This document shows positions 16,465 to 25,533 of a stretch of DNA of 64,000 nucleotides, one piece after another. Positions within the stretch are counted from its first letter, which is position 1; the number at the start of each line of letters is the position of its first letter. Origin of the DNA: Bacteroides sp. (GTDB lineage Bacteria > Bacteroidota > Bacteroidia > Bacteroidales > Bacteroidaceae). Below the pieces are notes generated by a model. The model was given only the letters and a program-made list of their open reading frames with translations. It searched no databases and was not told the DNA's origin. The position numbers and the translations under genes are program-made. The DNA lies in NCBI GenBank assembly GCA_022648295.1, contig JALCME010000013.1:1-64000 (forward strand), written 5' to 3'.

Positions 16465-17511
16465 ATGGATATAGCAAAAAGATGTGAAGCGAATCCTTTG
16501 TTGACTCCCCGGGATCTAAAACCCGGAATAGAAGGAATGGAAATCACTTGTTTATTAAATCCCGGAGTATTCAGGTATCAGGGAAGAACGGGGTTGCTCC
16601 TCCGCGTAGCCGAACGTCCTATACAACAGGAGGGAATTATCTCTTTTCCGGTATATAATAAAGAAGGCAAAATAGAAGTGTTGTCTTTTTCTAAGGATGA
16701 CCCTGAACTGGATGCATCCGATCCACGTGTAATAGGTTATAAAGGTCAAAACTACCTGACTACAATGTCTTACTTGCGACTTGTATTCAGTGAAGACGGG
16801 ATACATTTTAAAGAAGATCCTCAATTTCCTCCCATCTTAGGAGAAGGGGAATTAGAATCTTTCGGTATAGAAGATTGCCGTGTAGCGACTTGCAACGACG
16901 GATTCTACCTGACCTACACCAAAGTATCGCCGGTAGCGGTGGGGGTAGGACTAATCCATACCCTTGATTGGAAAGGCTTTGTGCGTCACGGCATGATTTT
17001 CCCACCTCATAATAAAGACTGTGCATTGTTTGAAGAGAAAATCGGGGATAAATACTTTGCACTACATCGTCCGAGCAGTCCGGAACTCGGAGGCAACTAT
17101 ATTTGGTTAGCCGAATCGCCCGACCGTCTCCATTGGGGGAATCACCAATGTGTAGCAATTACACGCCGGGGTATGTGGGATAGCGCACGAATCGGTGCGG
17201 GAGCATCTCCGATTAAGACTGAAGATGGATGGTTGGAAATCTACCATGGAGCTGATGCTAACAATCGTTATTGTCTTGGGGCTTTGCTTCTCGATTTGAA
17301 TAATCCCGCTAAAGTCATAGCCAGGAGTAAAGAACCTATTATGGAACCTATTGCGGACTACGAACAAACCGGTTTCTTTGGAAATGTGATCTTTACTAAC
17401 GGGCATTTGGTGGAAGGAGATCGGATAACCTTATATTACGGAGCCAGTGATGAAGTCATCTGCCGGGCAGAGTTGTCCGTTCGTGAAATATTGAACACTT
17501 TAAAGAAATAA
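16465..17511 (+). CDS. GH130-family glycoside phosphorylase/hydrolase
   Basis: 348 residues, the usual length for GH130 five-bladed propellers. Typical motifs are EANPLLTPRDLKP at the start, LNPGVFRYQGRTGLLLRV, SFGIEDCRVATCNDGFYLTY with the catalytic Asp in IEDCR, DWKGFVRHGMIFPPHNKDCALF and WLEIYHGAD. GH130 enzymes cleave beta-mannosides by phosphorolysis or hydrolysis. No signal peptide is seen, so it is cytoplasmic, as phosphorylases are. It leads an operon with an MFS permease (12 bp gap), a lipoprotein and a SusC/D pair. The exact linkage cannot be told from sequence alone. Confidence 0.85.
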   Translation: MDIAKRCEANPLLTPRDLKPGIEGMEITCLLNPGVFRYQGRTGLLLRVAERPIQQEGIISFPVYNKEGKIEVLSFSKDDPELDASDPRVIGYKGQNYLTTMSYLRLVFSEDGIHFKEDPQFPPILGEGELESFGIEDCRVATCNDGFYLTYTKVSPVAVGVGLIHTLDWKGFVRHGMIFPPHNKDCALFEEKIGDKYFALHRPSSPELGGNYIWLAESPDRLHWGNHQCVAITRRGMWDSARIGAGASPIKTEDGWLEIYHGADANNRYCLGALLLDLNNPAKVIARSKEPIMEPIADYEQTGFFGNVIFTNGHLVEGDRITLYYGASDEVICRAELSVREILNTLKK

Positions 17512-17522
17512 GTCCACCTATC

Positions 17523-18788
17523 ATGAATAAGCTAAAACAAGAATATTTGTTTTTCAAGCAGCAGGAGCATAACATGCGCATATTGCTGATCACCAATATG
17601 CTATATGCATTAGTGCTTCCTGTTGTAGAGATCTTTGTAGGTGCGTACATCATGCGTAATACCAGCGAACCTACCATGGTCGCTTTTTACCAATTGGCCA
17701 TGTATACAGGTATTGTCACCACTTCGTTTGTCAACGGATTCTTACTAAAAAGGTATAAAGCCCGTACACTCTATGCAGCAGGTATTCTGGTAAGCGGCAT
17801 TTCCATGTTCGGAATGATGACAATCCATTCACTTGGTTTTCTGGAACTGGGGTTGGCCGGTTTCCTTTTAGGGGCGGCATCCGGTTTCTTTTGGACCAAC
17901 AGGTACTTACTAACCCTTTATAATACAAGAGACGATAACAGAAATTACTTTTTCGGACTGGAATCATTCTTCTTTTCCATCGCCTCTATTGGCGTACCTT
18001 TGATTATCGGCGCTTTTATCAGCCAGATGGATGGAAAAGAGATATTCGGTATGCTTTTTAATGTCAATCAATCCTATCGTGTGGTTACCTTAATCGAAGT
18101 GGTGATAACAGTTATTGCATGCGGAGTATTATGGAGAGGAAAGTTTAGTGTCCCCAAAGAAACTTCATTCCTTTTTCTTCATTTTCACAGATTATGGAAA
18201 AAGATGTTACTATTAGCTTCATTAAAGGGAATGGTACAAGGTTTTCTGGTTACCGCCCCCGCCATTTTGGTTCTTAAACTTGTAGGGAATGAAGGGACTT
18301 TAGGCTTAATCCAGGGAATAAGCGGAGCGCTGACCGCCATACTTGTGTATGTTCTGGGACGAATTGCCAAACCGGAAGATCGTTTGAAAATATTTGCCGG
18401 TGGCTTGGTCGTCTTTTTTGCAGGTACTTTGTGTAACGGTATTCTTTTTTCAGCGACGGGAGTCATCCTCTTCGTATTATGCAAGGTCATTTTCCAGCCA
18501 CTATTCGATTTGGCTTACTTTCCCATTATGATGAAGACCATTGATGCCGTTGCAAAAATAGAAGCGCGGAACGAGTATGCTTATATTATGAGCCATGAGT
18601 TCGGACTGTTTCTGGGAAGAGCTTTCGGGTTGCTGCTATTCCTATTTCTGGCTTACTGTGTTTCTCAGGATTTCGCTTTGAAATACGCACTGATTATTGT
18701 AGCCGGGCTGCAATTACTTGCTTATCCCTTGGCTAAAAACATAACGAATCAAACTAATACCCATAAAGAAGATGAAAATAAGAAGTAG
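17523..18788 (+). CDS. MFS permease of the GH130 locus
   Basis: 421 residues with about 12 transmembrane helices and a Lys/Glu-rich tail. Loop 2-3 carries NGFLLKRYKARTLYAAG; GFFWTNRYLLTLYNTRDDNRN is a conserved cytoplasmic stretch in sugar-related MFS proteins. It starts 12 bp after the GH130 gene and its 3' end overlaps the next lipoprotein gene by 17 bp, so it is tightly coupled. Its likely job is to carry the mannoside or similar oligosaccharide across the inner membrane to GH130. The substrate is inferred. Confidence 0.75.
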   Translation: MNKLKQEYLFFKQQEHNMRILLITNMLYALVLPVVEIFVGAYIMRNTSEPTMVAFYQLAMYTGIVTTSFVNGFLLKRYKARTLYAAGILVSGISMFGMMTIHSLGFLELGLAGFLLGAASGFFWTNRYLLTLYNTRDDNRNYFFGLESFFFSIASIGVPLIIGAFISQMDGKEIFGMLFNVNQSYRVVTLIEVVITVIACGVLWRGKFSVPKETSFLFLHFHRLWKKMLLLASLKGMVQGFLVTAPAILVLKLVGNEGTLGLIQGISGALTAILVYVLGRIAKPEDRLKIFAGGLVVFFAGTLCNGILFSATGVILFVLCKVIFQPLFDLAYFPIMMKTIDAVAKIEARNEYAYIMSHEFGLFLGRAFGLLLFLFLAYCVSQDFALKYALIIVAGLQLLAYPLAKNITNQTNTHKEDENKK

Positions 18789-20505
18789 AAATATCCTATT
18801 ATTCGCCCTATGTGGTTTATTAGGTTCTTGTTCCTCCACTCAAAAGTCTTATGGAGACAAGATTACCCAAACTGCTATAAATCGTGTTGATCTGATGCCC
18901 GATATGCCGGAGTCCTATAAAATGCTGGACTGGAAGGCTAAGGCGAAGAAATATGACCAGTTCGCATTCAACTGGCATAATCCCAGTAAAGTTGGTAACC
19001 TGATATGGCTTGACGATCATCGCCGGAATATTGATCAAACAACCTTTGGACTATATACCGCTATTGGTGATATTCGTCAAGGTCCGAATCACAACAACGG
19101 CGAATTTCACGAAAGCCTGAATTCACTTTCAGCCTTATTGGGAGCGGGATTGGTAGGCATTGATAAAACCAATCAGGATGGCTATAACTACGTCCGGATG
19201 GTACAAAATTATTTCAATTGTGACAATGGATGGGACATCATGATGAATAATACCAATCCGTCGGTGAAACAGTTGGGAGGGGGTTATGGCCGCGACTGGT
19301 GGTACGACGTATTACCCAATGCCTTATATTATGCCGTTTGCGATGTTTTCCCCAACGTACCGGGTGCAGAGAAGATCCAAAGATCCATAGCCGAACAGTT
19401 TACCAAAGCCGATTCTGTATTGAATGGGAATTACAACTATTCTTATTTCGACTATGGGAAAATGAGAGGAATGGTTAGCAATCTCCCTCTCCAACAGGAT
19501 GCAGCCGGAGGACATGCGTACGTATTGCTTTGTGCTTATCATAAATTTGGTGATCCACGCTATCTGCAACACAGCAAGAGTGCCGTTGAAGCCCTTCTTT
19601 CCCAAAAGGAAAGCCGTTTCTACGAAGCTTTGCTCCCGTTGGGAGCTTATACGGCAGCTTATCTCAATGCGACGGAAGGTACGCACTATGATGTACATAA
19701 GCTGTTGGATTGGGTCTTTGACGGGTGTAAAAGTCCGACAGGCCGTACAGGTTGGGGAATCATTGTCGGTAAATGGGGCGATTATGATGTCAGTGGTTTA
19801 CAAGGAAGTATTACCGATGGCGGAGGATATGCCTTTTTAATGAACAGCATCAAACCGGCATGGCCATTTATCCCTATGGTCAAATATGAACCGCAATATG
19901 CCAGGGCTATAGGGAAATGGATGCTCAACAATGCCAGTGCCTGCCGCTTGTTTTACCCCATGGATATAGATTCCGTCCATCAGTGGGCACCGGAATTCAG
20001 AAATTTAACAGAGAACAATATTGCTTACGAAGGATTACGTAAGGAAGATGACTATGGGAAAGAATCATTAAAAGGAGTGAGTCCGGTAGCTATAGGCGAC
20101 GGTCCCAAATGGATCAAAGGTAACCCTACGCAAAGCATGTTCAGTGTATACAGCTCTTCACCGGTAGGCATACTCGGTGGTCTTGTGGATACCACCAATG
20201 TTAGAGGTATCCTGAAGCTAAACTGCAATAGCACGGACTTCTATACAGAAAAGCCGTATCCGGTATACCTCTATTATAATCCATACAAAGAAGAAAAAAT
20301 AGTGAACTACCATACTTCCCAAGCATGCGATCTATTTGACATTGTGGCAAAAGAGTATGTCGCGAAAGGATTAAAAGCCAACGGGAGCTTTAAGCTACCG
20401 GCAAACGAAGCCCGTGTAATTGTGGAACTTCCAGAAAGGACCAAACTCAGCTTAAGCAATGGGAAAATAATTGCGAATAAACAATACATTATTTCATATC
20501 ATTAA
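18772..20505 (+). CDS. Unrecognised PUL lipoprotein, candidate (alpha/alpha)-barrel enzyme
   Basis: 577 residues with lipobox LGSC (Cys20), so surface- or periplasm-anchored. The body is helical and rich in Trp, Asp and Tyr, with GGGYGRDWWYDVLPNALYYA, LQQDAAGGHAYVLLCAYH and GRTGWGIIVGKWGDYD. This looks like an (alpha/alpha)-toroid glycosidase or lyase followed by a beta domain from about residue 470. I cannot place it in a known CAZy family. It overlaps the permease gene and lies 11 bp before susC, which makes glycan degradation likely. The fold and activity are inferences. Confidence 0.6.
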   Translation: MKIRSRNILLFALCGLLGSCSSTQKSYGDKITQTAINRVDLMPDMPESYKMLDWKAKAKKYDQFAFNWHNPSKVGNLIWLDDHRRNIDQTTFGLYTAIGDIRQGPNHNNGEFHESLNSLSALLGAGLVGIDKTNQDGYNYVRMVQNYFNCDNGWDIMMNNTNPSVKQLGGGYGRDWWYDVLPNALYYAVCDVFPNVPGAEKIQRSIAEQFTKADSVLNGNYNYSYFDYGKMRGMVSNLPLQQDAAGGHAYVLLCAYHKFGDPRYLQHSKSAVEALLSQKESRFYEALLPLGAYTAAYLNATEGTHYDVHKLLDWVFDGCKSPTGRTGWGIIVGKWGDYDVSGLQGSITDGGGYAFLMNSIKPAWPFIPMVKYEPQYARAIGKWMLNNASACRLFYPMDIDSVHQWAPEFRNLTENNIAYEGLRKEDDYGKESLKGVSPVAIGDGPKWIKGNPTQSMFSVYSSSPVGILGGLVDTTNVRGILKLNCNSTDFYTEKPYPVYLYYNPYKEEKIVNYHTSQACDLFDIVAKEYVAKGLKANGSFKLPANEARVIVELPERTKLSLSNGKIIANKQYIISYH

Positions 20506-20516
20506 ATCTTAAAACC

Positions 20517-23500
20517 ATGAGAAAATATCTAGTATTACTCATTCTCTTTCTTTTTGTAGGTGCAACAGCCTTTGCACAGCAGACGAAAAGGATATCCGGT
20601 TTGGTAACGGACCAAAATACCGGAGAAACATTAATCGGGGTCTCTGTAGTGGAAACCGGAACAGGTAACGGTACCATTACCGATATTGACGGTAAGTACT
20701 CCCTAAGTATCACTTCAGATCAAGTTTCTTTCTCTTATGTAGGTTATGAAGACCAGACAATTAACGTAAAACAAAGCGGAACGATTAATGTAAAATTGGC
20801 TTCGGACAATAAACTGGACGAAGTTGTAGTCATTGGATATGGTACGCAAAAGAAAAGTGATCTTACCGGATCGTTGGCATCCATCAACAGCAAGGACATC
20901 AAGAACTATGCGATATCCAATGCTTCGGAATTACTTAGTGGAAAAGCCGCCGGTGTATTTGTTGCTTCTAGTTCGGGACAACCGGGATCGGATGCCGTAA
21001 TCCGCGTAAGAGGGTTGGGAACGGTCAATGATAATAATCCGCTGTACGTTGTCGATGGGCAGTTCATGGATAATATCAGCACTCTGAATCCATCGGATAT
21101 TGATCATATAGAAGTCCTGAAAGATGCTTCGGCTTGCGCCATATATGGTTCGAAAGGATCAAACGGTGTGATTCTCATCACGACAAAGGGTGGGGTTAAA
21201 GGGCAGACCATTATTTCATTAGATGCCTATACCGGAATAAAGAACAGCTACAAAGCGCTGAAGATGATGAATAGTGAACAATATTATAAATTCATCACCG
21301 AAGCCTATAAAAATGATGCCAGCTTCCAGAACTCGATGAAGGAAAAGTTTACCAACCAGTACAACAAAGGTTATGATACGGACTGGTGGGATGCTGTTAC
21401 CCGCACAGCCTTCACTCAGAATTACAACGTCAGTGTCCGCACTGGAACAGACAAGTCGCGCTCGTCAATCAGTCTGGGTTATTTGGACGACGAAGGTGCC
21501 CTCATCACCACTAATTTCAAGAGGCTATCCTTAAAATTGAGTCAGGAATATGACCTGGGTAAATATATTACGATAGGGACAAATATAAATCTGGCTAAAA
21601 TAAAGAAACGTGATTCCGGAGCCATTCCATCCTTTGATTTCATTCAGAAAGCAGACCCGTTTACCCCGGTAATCAGTGCATTAGTGGACCCGTCTTCTGA
21701 AAATTACAAGTATAACAAATATGCTCCCACCGAATGGTCATACGACCCGAATCCGGTTTCCATGCTTGAGCTGCCTAACAGATACAATGACATATTCAAT
21801 ACGTTTGGTAACATATATGCCCAAGTCAAACTTCTGAAAAACTTGTCATACCGTGTACAGTATAGTTTTGAAAGGTATCACGATACCTTCAAGGACTTCC
21901 GGCCTATTTACTCTTCCACTTTTTCAGAAGATAATCTGGCAAATAAAGAAAGTAAATATAGTGTAGAAACGCAGTTGACCAATAATAGCAACGTTACTTT
22001 TAATACGCTGGCAGAACAACGTCTTAACTATAACACGACTATCGGGAAGCATAAACTGGATGTTATGGTAGCCATGACGTACGAAAAGAATAAGAACGAG
22101 AGCATTAACGCCTTTAAGAGGAATGCCTTGGGCAATGAAGAAATCTACCAGATTTTGGATGCGCAAACCGCAGGTGATAACGTTTCGGGGTCAAAAGAAA
22201 CTTCTTCCATGTTATCTTATTTGGGACGTATCAATTATGGCTATGACGACCGTTATTTGGCTACGGTAAACTTCCGTGCAGACGGTTCTTCCAAATTTGC
22301 CAAAAGCAACCGTTGGGGCTATTTCCCCTCACTCTCTTTGGGGTGGAGAGTCAGCAATGAGAAGTTTTTCCAAAACCTGAATATTAACAATACGATATCC
22401 GATCTGAAGCTACGGGCGGGATGGGGACAAAACGGCAACCAGCGTATAGATACTAGTGCTCCACTTACTTTAATCGGAACAAACAAGGAGATGCAATGGT
22501 ATTTTGGCAACGGCTATTCACAAGGTTATGTTCCCACTTATGTAGGAAATGAGAATATAAAATGGGAAACAAGTCAACAAACCAATATTGGGTTGGATAT
22601 GGGACTTTTCAGAAACAGTCTGAGCCTCAGCATGGACTTTTATGTCAAAAAGACCAGCGACATGCTGTTAAATATGCCGATACCTTCATTCGGAGCTTTT
22701 CCAAACAGTCCCTATTTCAATGCAGGCAACCTGAAAAATACCGGATTTGAGTTGGTGGCCAACTATCGTAACCACATCGGAAAGGATTTCAACTACAATG
22801 TCGGATTGAATATGTCCACTTACAAAACCAAGGTGACTAAGCTGACTTCCGAGTATTTGAGTGGTAGTGTAAGCCGTACCTATGTAGGAGGACCAATCGG
22901 GCGTTTCTGGGGATATAAGCAAATTGGTATTTTCCAAAACCAAGCCGAGATTGATAGTTATGTAGATAAGAACGGGACGAAGATTCAACCGAATGCCCAA
23001 CCCGGCGACTTCAAATTCGCTAAATTGGGAGAATCGGGTGCATTGAACGATGATGATGACCGCACATTCATTGGTGATCCTAATCCCGACCTGATTTACG
23101 GATTCAATTTAGGGTTTAGTTATAAAAACTTTGATGTCAGTATGGCTTTTCAGGGGACAGTAGGTAATGACATTTGGAATGTAGCCAAAGGTACTCTCTC
23201 AACCGCCGGTCGGCAGAATGCATTGGAAGAAGCTTATACCAAAGCATGGGGCAAAGAAGGAGATAACGCTAAGTACCCCCGCATTACCAATTCCGACACG
23301 AATAACAATATGAGGAATTCTTCTTTTTATGTGGAAGACGGTTCTTACCTGCGTTTGCAAAATATGCAAATAGGATACACGATTCCTGAAGCGCTTTGCA
23401 TGAAAACAAAATTGTTCTCCAGCTGCAGGGTTTATGTCAGTGGACAAAACATCTTCACATTAACCAAGTACTCGGGACTCGATCCCGAACTCGGCATCAA

Positions 23501-23582
23501 CAGTCCGTTGGACATGGGTGTGGACAATACGCACTACCCGACCTCACGTACCTTCACTGTCGGAGTTAACATGCAATTTTAA
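20517..23582 (+). CDS. SusC-like TonB-dependent outer-membrane glycan transporter
   Basis: 1021 residues. Signal peptide (GATAFAQQ), carboxypeptidase-like N-terminal domain (residues about 25-105: ISGLVTDQNTGETLIGVSVV, ...GYEDQTI), TonB box region DEVVVIGYGTQ, plug (LYVVDGQ, IEVLKDASACAIYGSKGSNG) and a long beta-barrel ending in Phe (GVNMQF). The SusC plug/barrel imports oligosaccharide with TonB energy, with the SusD lid. No STN domain, so it is not part of an ECF-sigma signalling loop. It starts 11 bp after the lipoprotein gene. Confidence 0.93.
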   Translation: MRKYLVLLILFLFVGATAFAQQTKRISGLVTDQNTGETLIGVSVVETGTGNGTITDIDGKYSLSITSDQVSFSYVGYEDQTINVKQSGTINVKLASDNKLDEVVVIGYGTQKKSDLTGSLASINSKDIKNYAISNASELLSGKAAGVFVASSSGQPGSDAVIRVRGLGTVNDNNPLYVVDGQFMDNISTLNPSDIDHIEVLKDASACAIYGSKGSNGVILITTKGGVKGQTIISLDAYTGIKNSYKALKMMNSEQYYKFITEAYKNDASFQNSMKEKFTNQYNKGYDTDWWDAVTRTAFTQNYNVSVRTGTDKSRSSISLGYLDDEGALITTNFKRLSLKLSQEYDLGKYITIGTNINLAKIKKRDSGAIPSFDFIQKADPFTPVISALVDPSSENYKYNKYAPTEWSYDPNPVSMLELPNRYNDIFNTFGNIYAQVKLLKNLSYRVQYSFERYHDTFKDFRPIYSSTFSEDNLANKESKYSVETQLTNNSNVTFNTLAEQRLNYNTTIGKHKLDVMVAMTYEKNKNESINAFKRNALGNEEIYQILDAQTAGDNVSGSKETSSMLSYLGRINYGYDDRYLATVNFRADGSSKFAKSNRWGYFPSLSLGWRVSNEKFFQNLNINNTISDLKLRAGWGQNGNQRIDTSAPLTLIGTNKEMQWYFGNGYSQGYVPTYVGNENIKWETSQQTNIGLDMGLFRNSLSLSMDFYVKKTSDMLLNMPIPSFGAFPNSPYFNAGNLKNTGFELVANYRNHIGKDFNYNVGLNMSTYKTKVTKLTSEYLSGSVSRTYVGGPIGRFWGYKQIGIFQNQAEIDSYVDKNGTKIQPNAQPGDFKFAKLGESGALNDDDDRTFIGDPNPDLIYGFNLGFSYKNFDVSMAFQGTVGNDIWNVAKGTLSTAGRQNALEEAYTKAWGKEGDNAKYPRITNSDTNNNMRNSSFYVEDGSYLRLQNMQIGYTIPEALCMKTKLFSSCRVYVSGQNIFTLTKYSGLDPELGINSPLDMGVDNTHYPTSRTFTVGVNMQF

Positions 23583-23602
23583 CCGAATAAACAGAAAGTA
23601 TC

Positions 23603-25156
23603 ATGAAAAGAATAATATATGCCATTTGCAGCCTTTTTATCGGAATGGGATTCTATAGCTGTTCACTCGACGAACCGAGTTATGGCAAAACAACAAGTAA
23701 AAACTATTATCAAAAGGAGAGTGACATCGAACAGGCTCTTACCGGTGCTTATCTCCAGTTGAGAACCACTTGGAATGAGTATGCACTCAATCATTACTTT
23801 ATTGGTGACTGTACCACTGATGATGCCTTAAAAGGCGGTGGTGGCGACGGAGACCGGGCTGAAGTCCGTGATTTGTCCAATTTCACCGTTTATACGACTA
23901 ATGGGGAAGTCGGCCGTCGTTGGGAGATTCTTTACCGGTTGATCAACCGCTGTAATGATGTGATCTACTATGCTCCAAACGCCACTGGCGATAAAGAAAT
24001 ACTGGCCCGTTATGCCAATGAGGCAAAAGCATTAAGAGCCTTTGGCTATTATTGCTTGGTTACCACTTTTGGCGGAGTGCCATTAATTACCACCCCTATG
24101 CAGCCGGAAGAGATATTGAAAGTCCCGCGTTCGAGCACCGATGAGGTATACCAACTCATTATATCCGATTTGACTGATGCCTCGCAACTACCTTCCAGAA
24201 GGGAATATGATGCGGAGAATGCTTACAGGGTTACCCGTGGTTTTGCCAAAACCATGTTGGCCAAGACTTACATGTTTAGAGGAGATTTTGCTTCTGCTGA
24301 AACAGTTCTTCATGAGATCATAGAAGTGGACAAGGACTATACTTTATTGAGCGACTATGGGATGAACTGGCGTACGGAATATGAAAACAGTACGGAATCG
24401 GTGTTTGAAATCGCGAACAAAGTCTATGACAAAACCGTAGCAACAGGAACCAATGTTCCCCACTTCTTTACAAGCAGACGGGTTACCGGCTATCAGGGAT
24501 ACGGCTTTCACGTACCGACCCAAGATCTTTACGATGCATACGATGTTGATGATCCCCGTATCACTTATGTTTTCACACAAACAGGAGATCGCTATGTAGG
24601 AGATACCGAGGCGCAGGATAACACGGAATCGCCAAGTGGATTTCACGATTATAAGATGACCGTTCCCGCCATCGAGAAGAAAGGTATGGATGTATGGATG
24701 ATTAGCTACAATATCCGTCTGATACGTTATTCGGATGTATTACTAATGTATGCCGAGGCACTTAATGAGAACGGAAAAGCTGCAATTGCCCTGCCTTACC
24801 TCAATGAAGTCAGAGAACGGGCGCGCAATAGTAATCCGACAGACCCGCGCAGGGACATGCAAACCTATATCCCCCCTACAACCGGAAATTCCTTGAAAGA
24901 CATTGCTGTGACTGATCAAGACCAGTTGCGCAAAATCATCTGGCACGAACGCCGCTGTGAACTAGGCATGGAAGGATGGAGACGGGACGACTTGATGAGA
25001 CAAAAACGTTTTGGCACTGTTATGCGTAACTATGCAAGTAAGTATAATACGACTAAAGGCGCTAATTTTGATGATGGTCGGGACTATTTGCTCCCAATTC
25101 CACAAGGTGAGCGTGACAAGAGCAACGACGTTTTAACTCAGAATCCAGATTATTAA
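23603..25156 (+). CDS. SusD-like substrate-binding lipoprotein
   Basis: 517 residues with lipobox YSC (Cys20). The RagB/SusD fold shows in EQALTGAYLQLR, NEAKALRAFGYYCLVTTFGGVPLIT, a TPR-like TRGFAKTMLAKTYMFRGDFA, YADVL-type RYSDVLLMYAEALNENGKA and the terminal HERRCELGMEGWRRDDLMR. The end DYLLPIPQGERDKSNDVLTQNPDY is typical. It forms the surface lid of the SusC transporter encoded 20 bp upstream. Confidence 0.92.
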   Translation: MKRIIYAICSLFIGMGFYSCSLDEPSYGKTTSKNYYQKESDIEQALTGAYLQLRTTWNEYALNHYFIGDCTTDDALKGGGGDGDRAEVRDLSNFTVYTTNGEVGRRWEILYRLINRCNDVIYYAPNATGDKEILARYANEAKALRAFGYYCLVTTFGGVPLITTPMQPEEILKVPRSSTDEVYQLIISDLTDASQLPSRREYDAENAYRVTRGFAKTMLAKTYMFRGDFASAETVLHEIIEVDKDYTLLSDYGMNWRTEYENSTESVFEIANKVYDKTVATGTNVPHFFTSRRVTGYQGYGFHVPTQDLYDAYDVDDPRITYVFTQTGDRYVGDTEAQDNTESPSGFHDYKMTVPAIEKKGMDVWMISYNIRLIRYSDVLLMYAEALNENGKAAIALPYLNEVRERARNSNPTDPRRDMQTYIPPTTGNSLKDIAVTDQDQLRKIIWHERRCELGMEGWRRDDLMRQKRFGTVMRNYASKYNTTKGANFDDGRDYLLPIPQGERDKSNDVLTQNPDY

Positions 25157-25298
25157 TAAAATAATCAATGGAGAAAATGAAGAAATAAGCTGCAATTAAG
25201 GAGGTCGTGTCACTAGCTCTAATTGACGTTCTGTCTTTATTACAAGTGCTTTCATGCAGCATAATAAGGATGAAGCAGTGCTTTCGATACGACTTCTT

Positions 25299-25378
25299 TA
25301 ACTTTGGTAAGACCTTTCAGGAAGTGTGATAAAAGGACTTTAGCAAAATGCCTAAGGATAAACTTTGTCACACTTCCT
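25299..25378 (+). promoter_or_regulatory. -7 box and 11-bp hairpin before the HTCS gene
   Basis: The 377-bp stretch between susD and the HTCS gene holds TAACTTTG (25299-25306, an exact TAnnTTTG) and, just after it, AGGAAGTGTGA/TCACACTTCCT (25319-25329 and 25368-25378), followed by TTTT. This is either the susD terminator with a coincident box, or a promoter whose leader RNA can fold. Nothing else is seen in 25157-25533. Confidence 0.45.
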
Positions 25379-25533
25379 TTTACCTTAATCACCTTCAAAT
25401 CATCCCCGTGTTTTAAATGTTACCGTCAAATCTTGATACGATATACGAATCCGTTCTTACCCTACCTTCGTAAACCGGATTTTTTTTATTAAATTTGTTA
25501 TTGCGATTGATCATCAAATCAAAATACGTTCAA

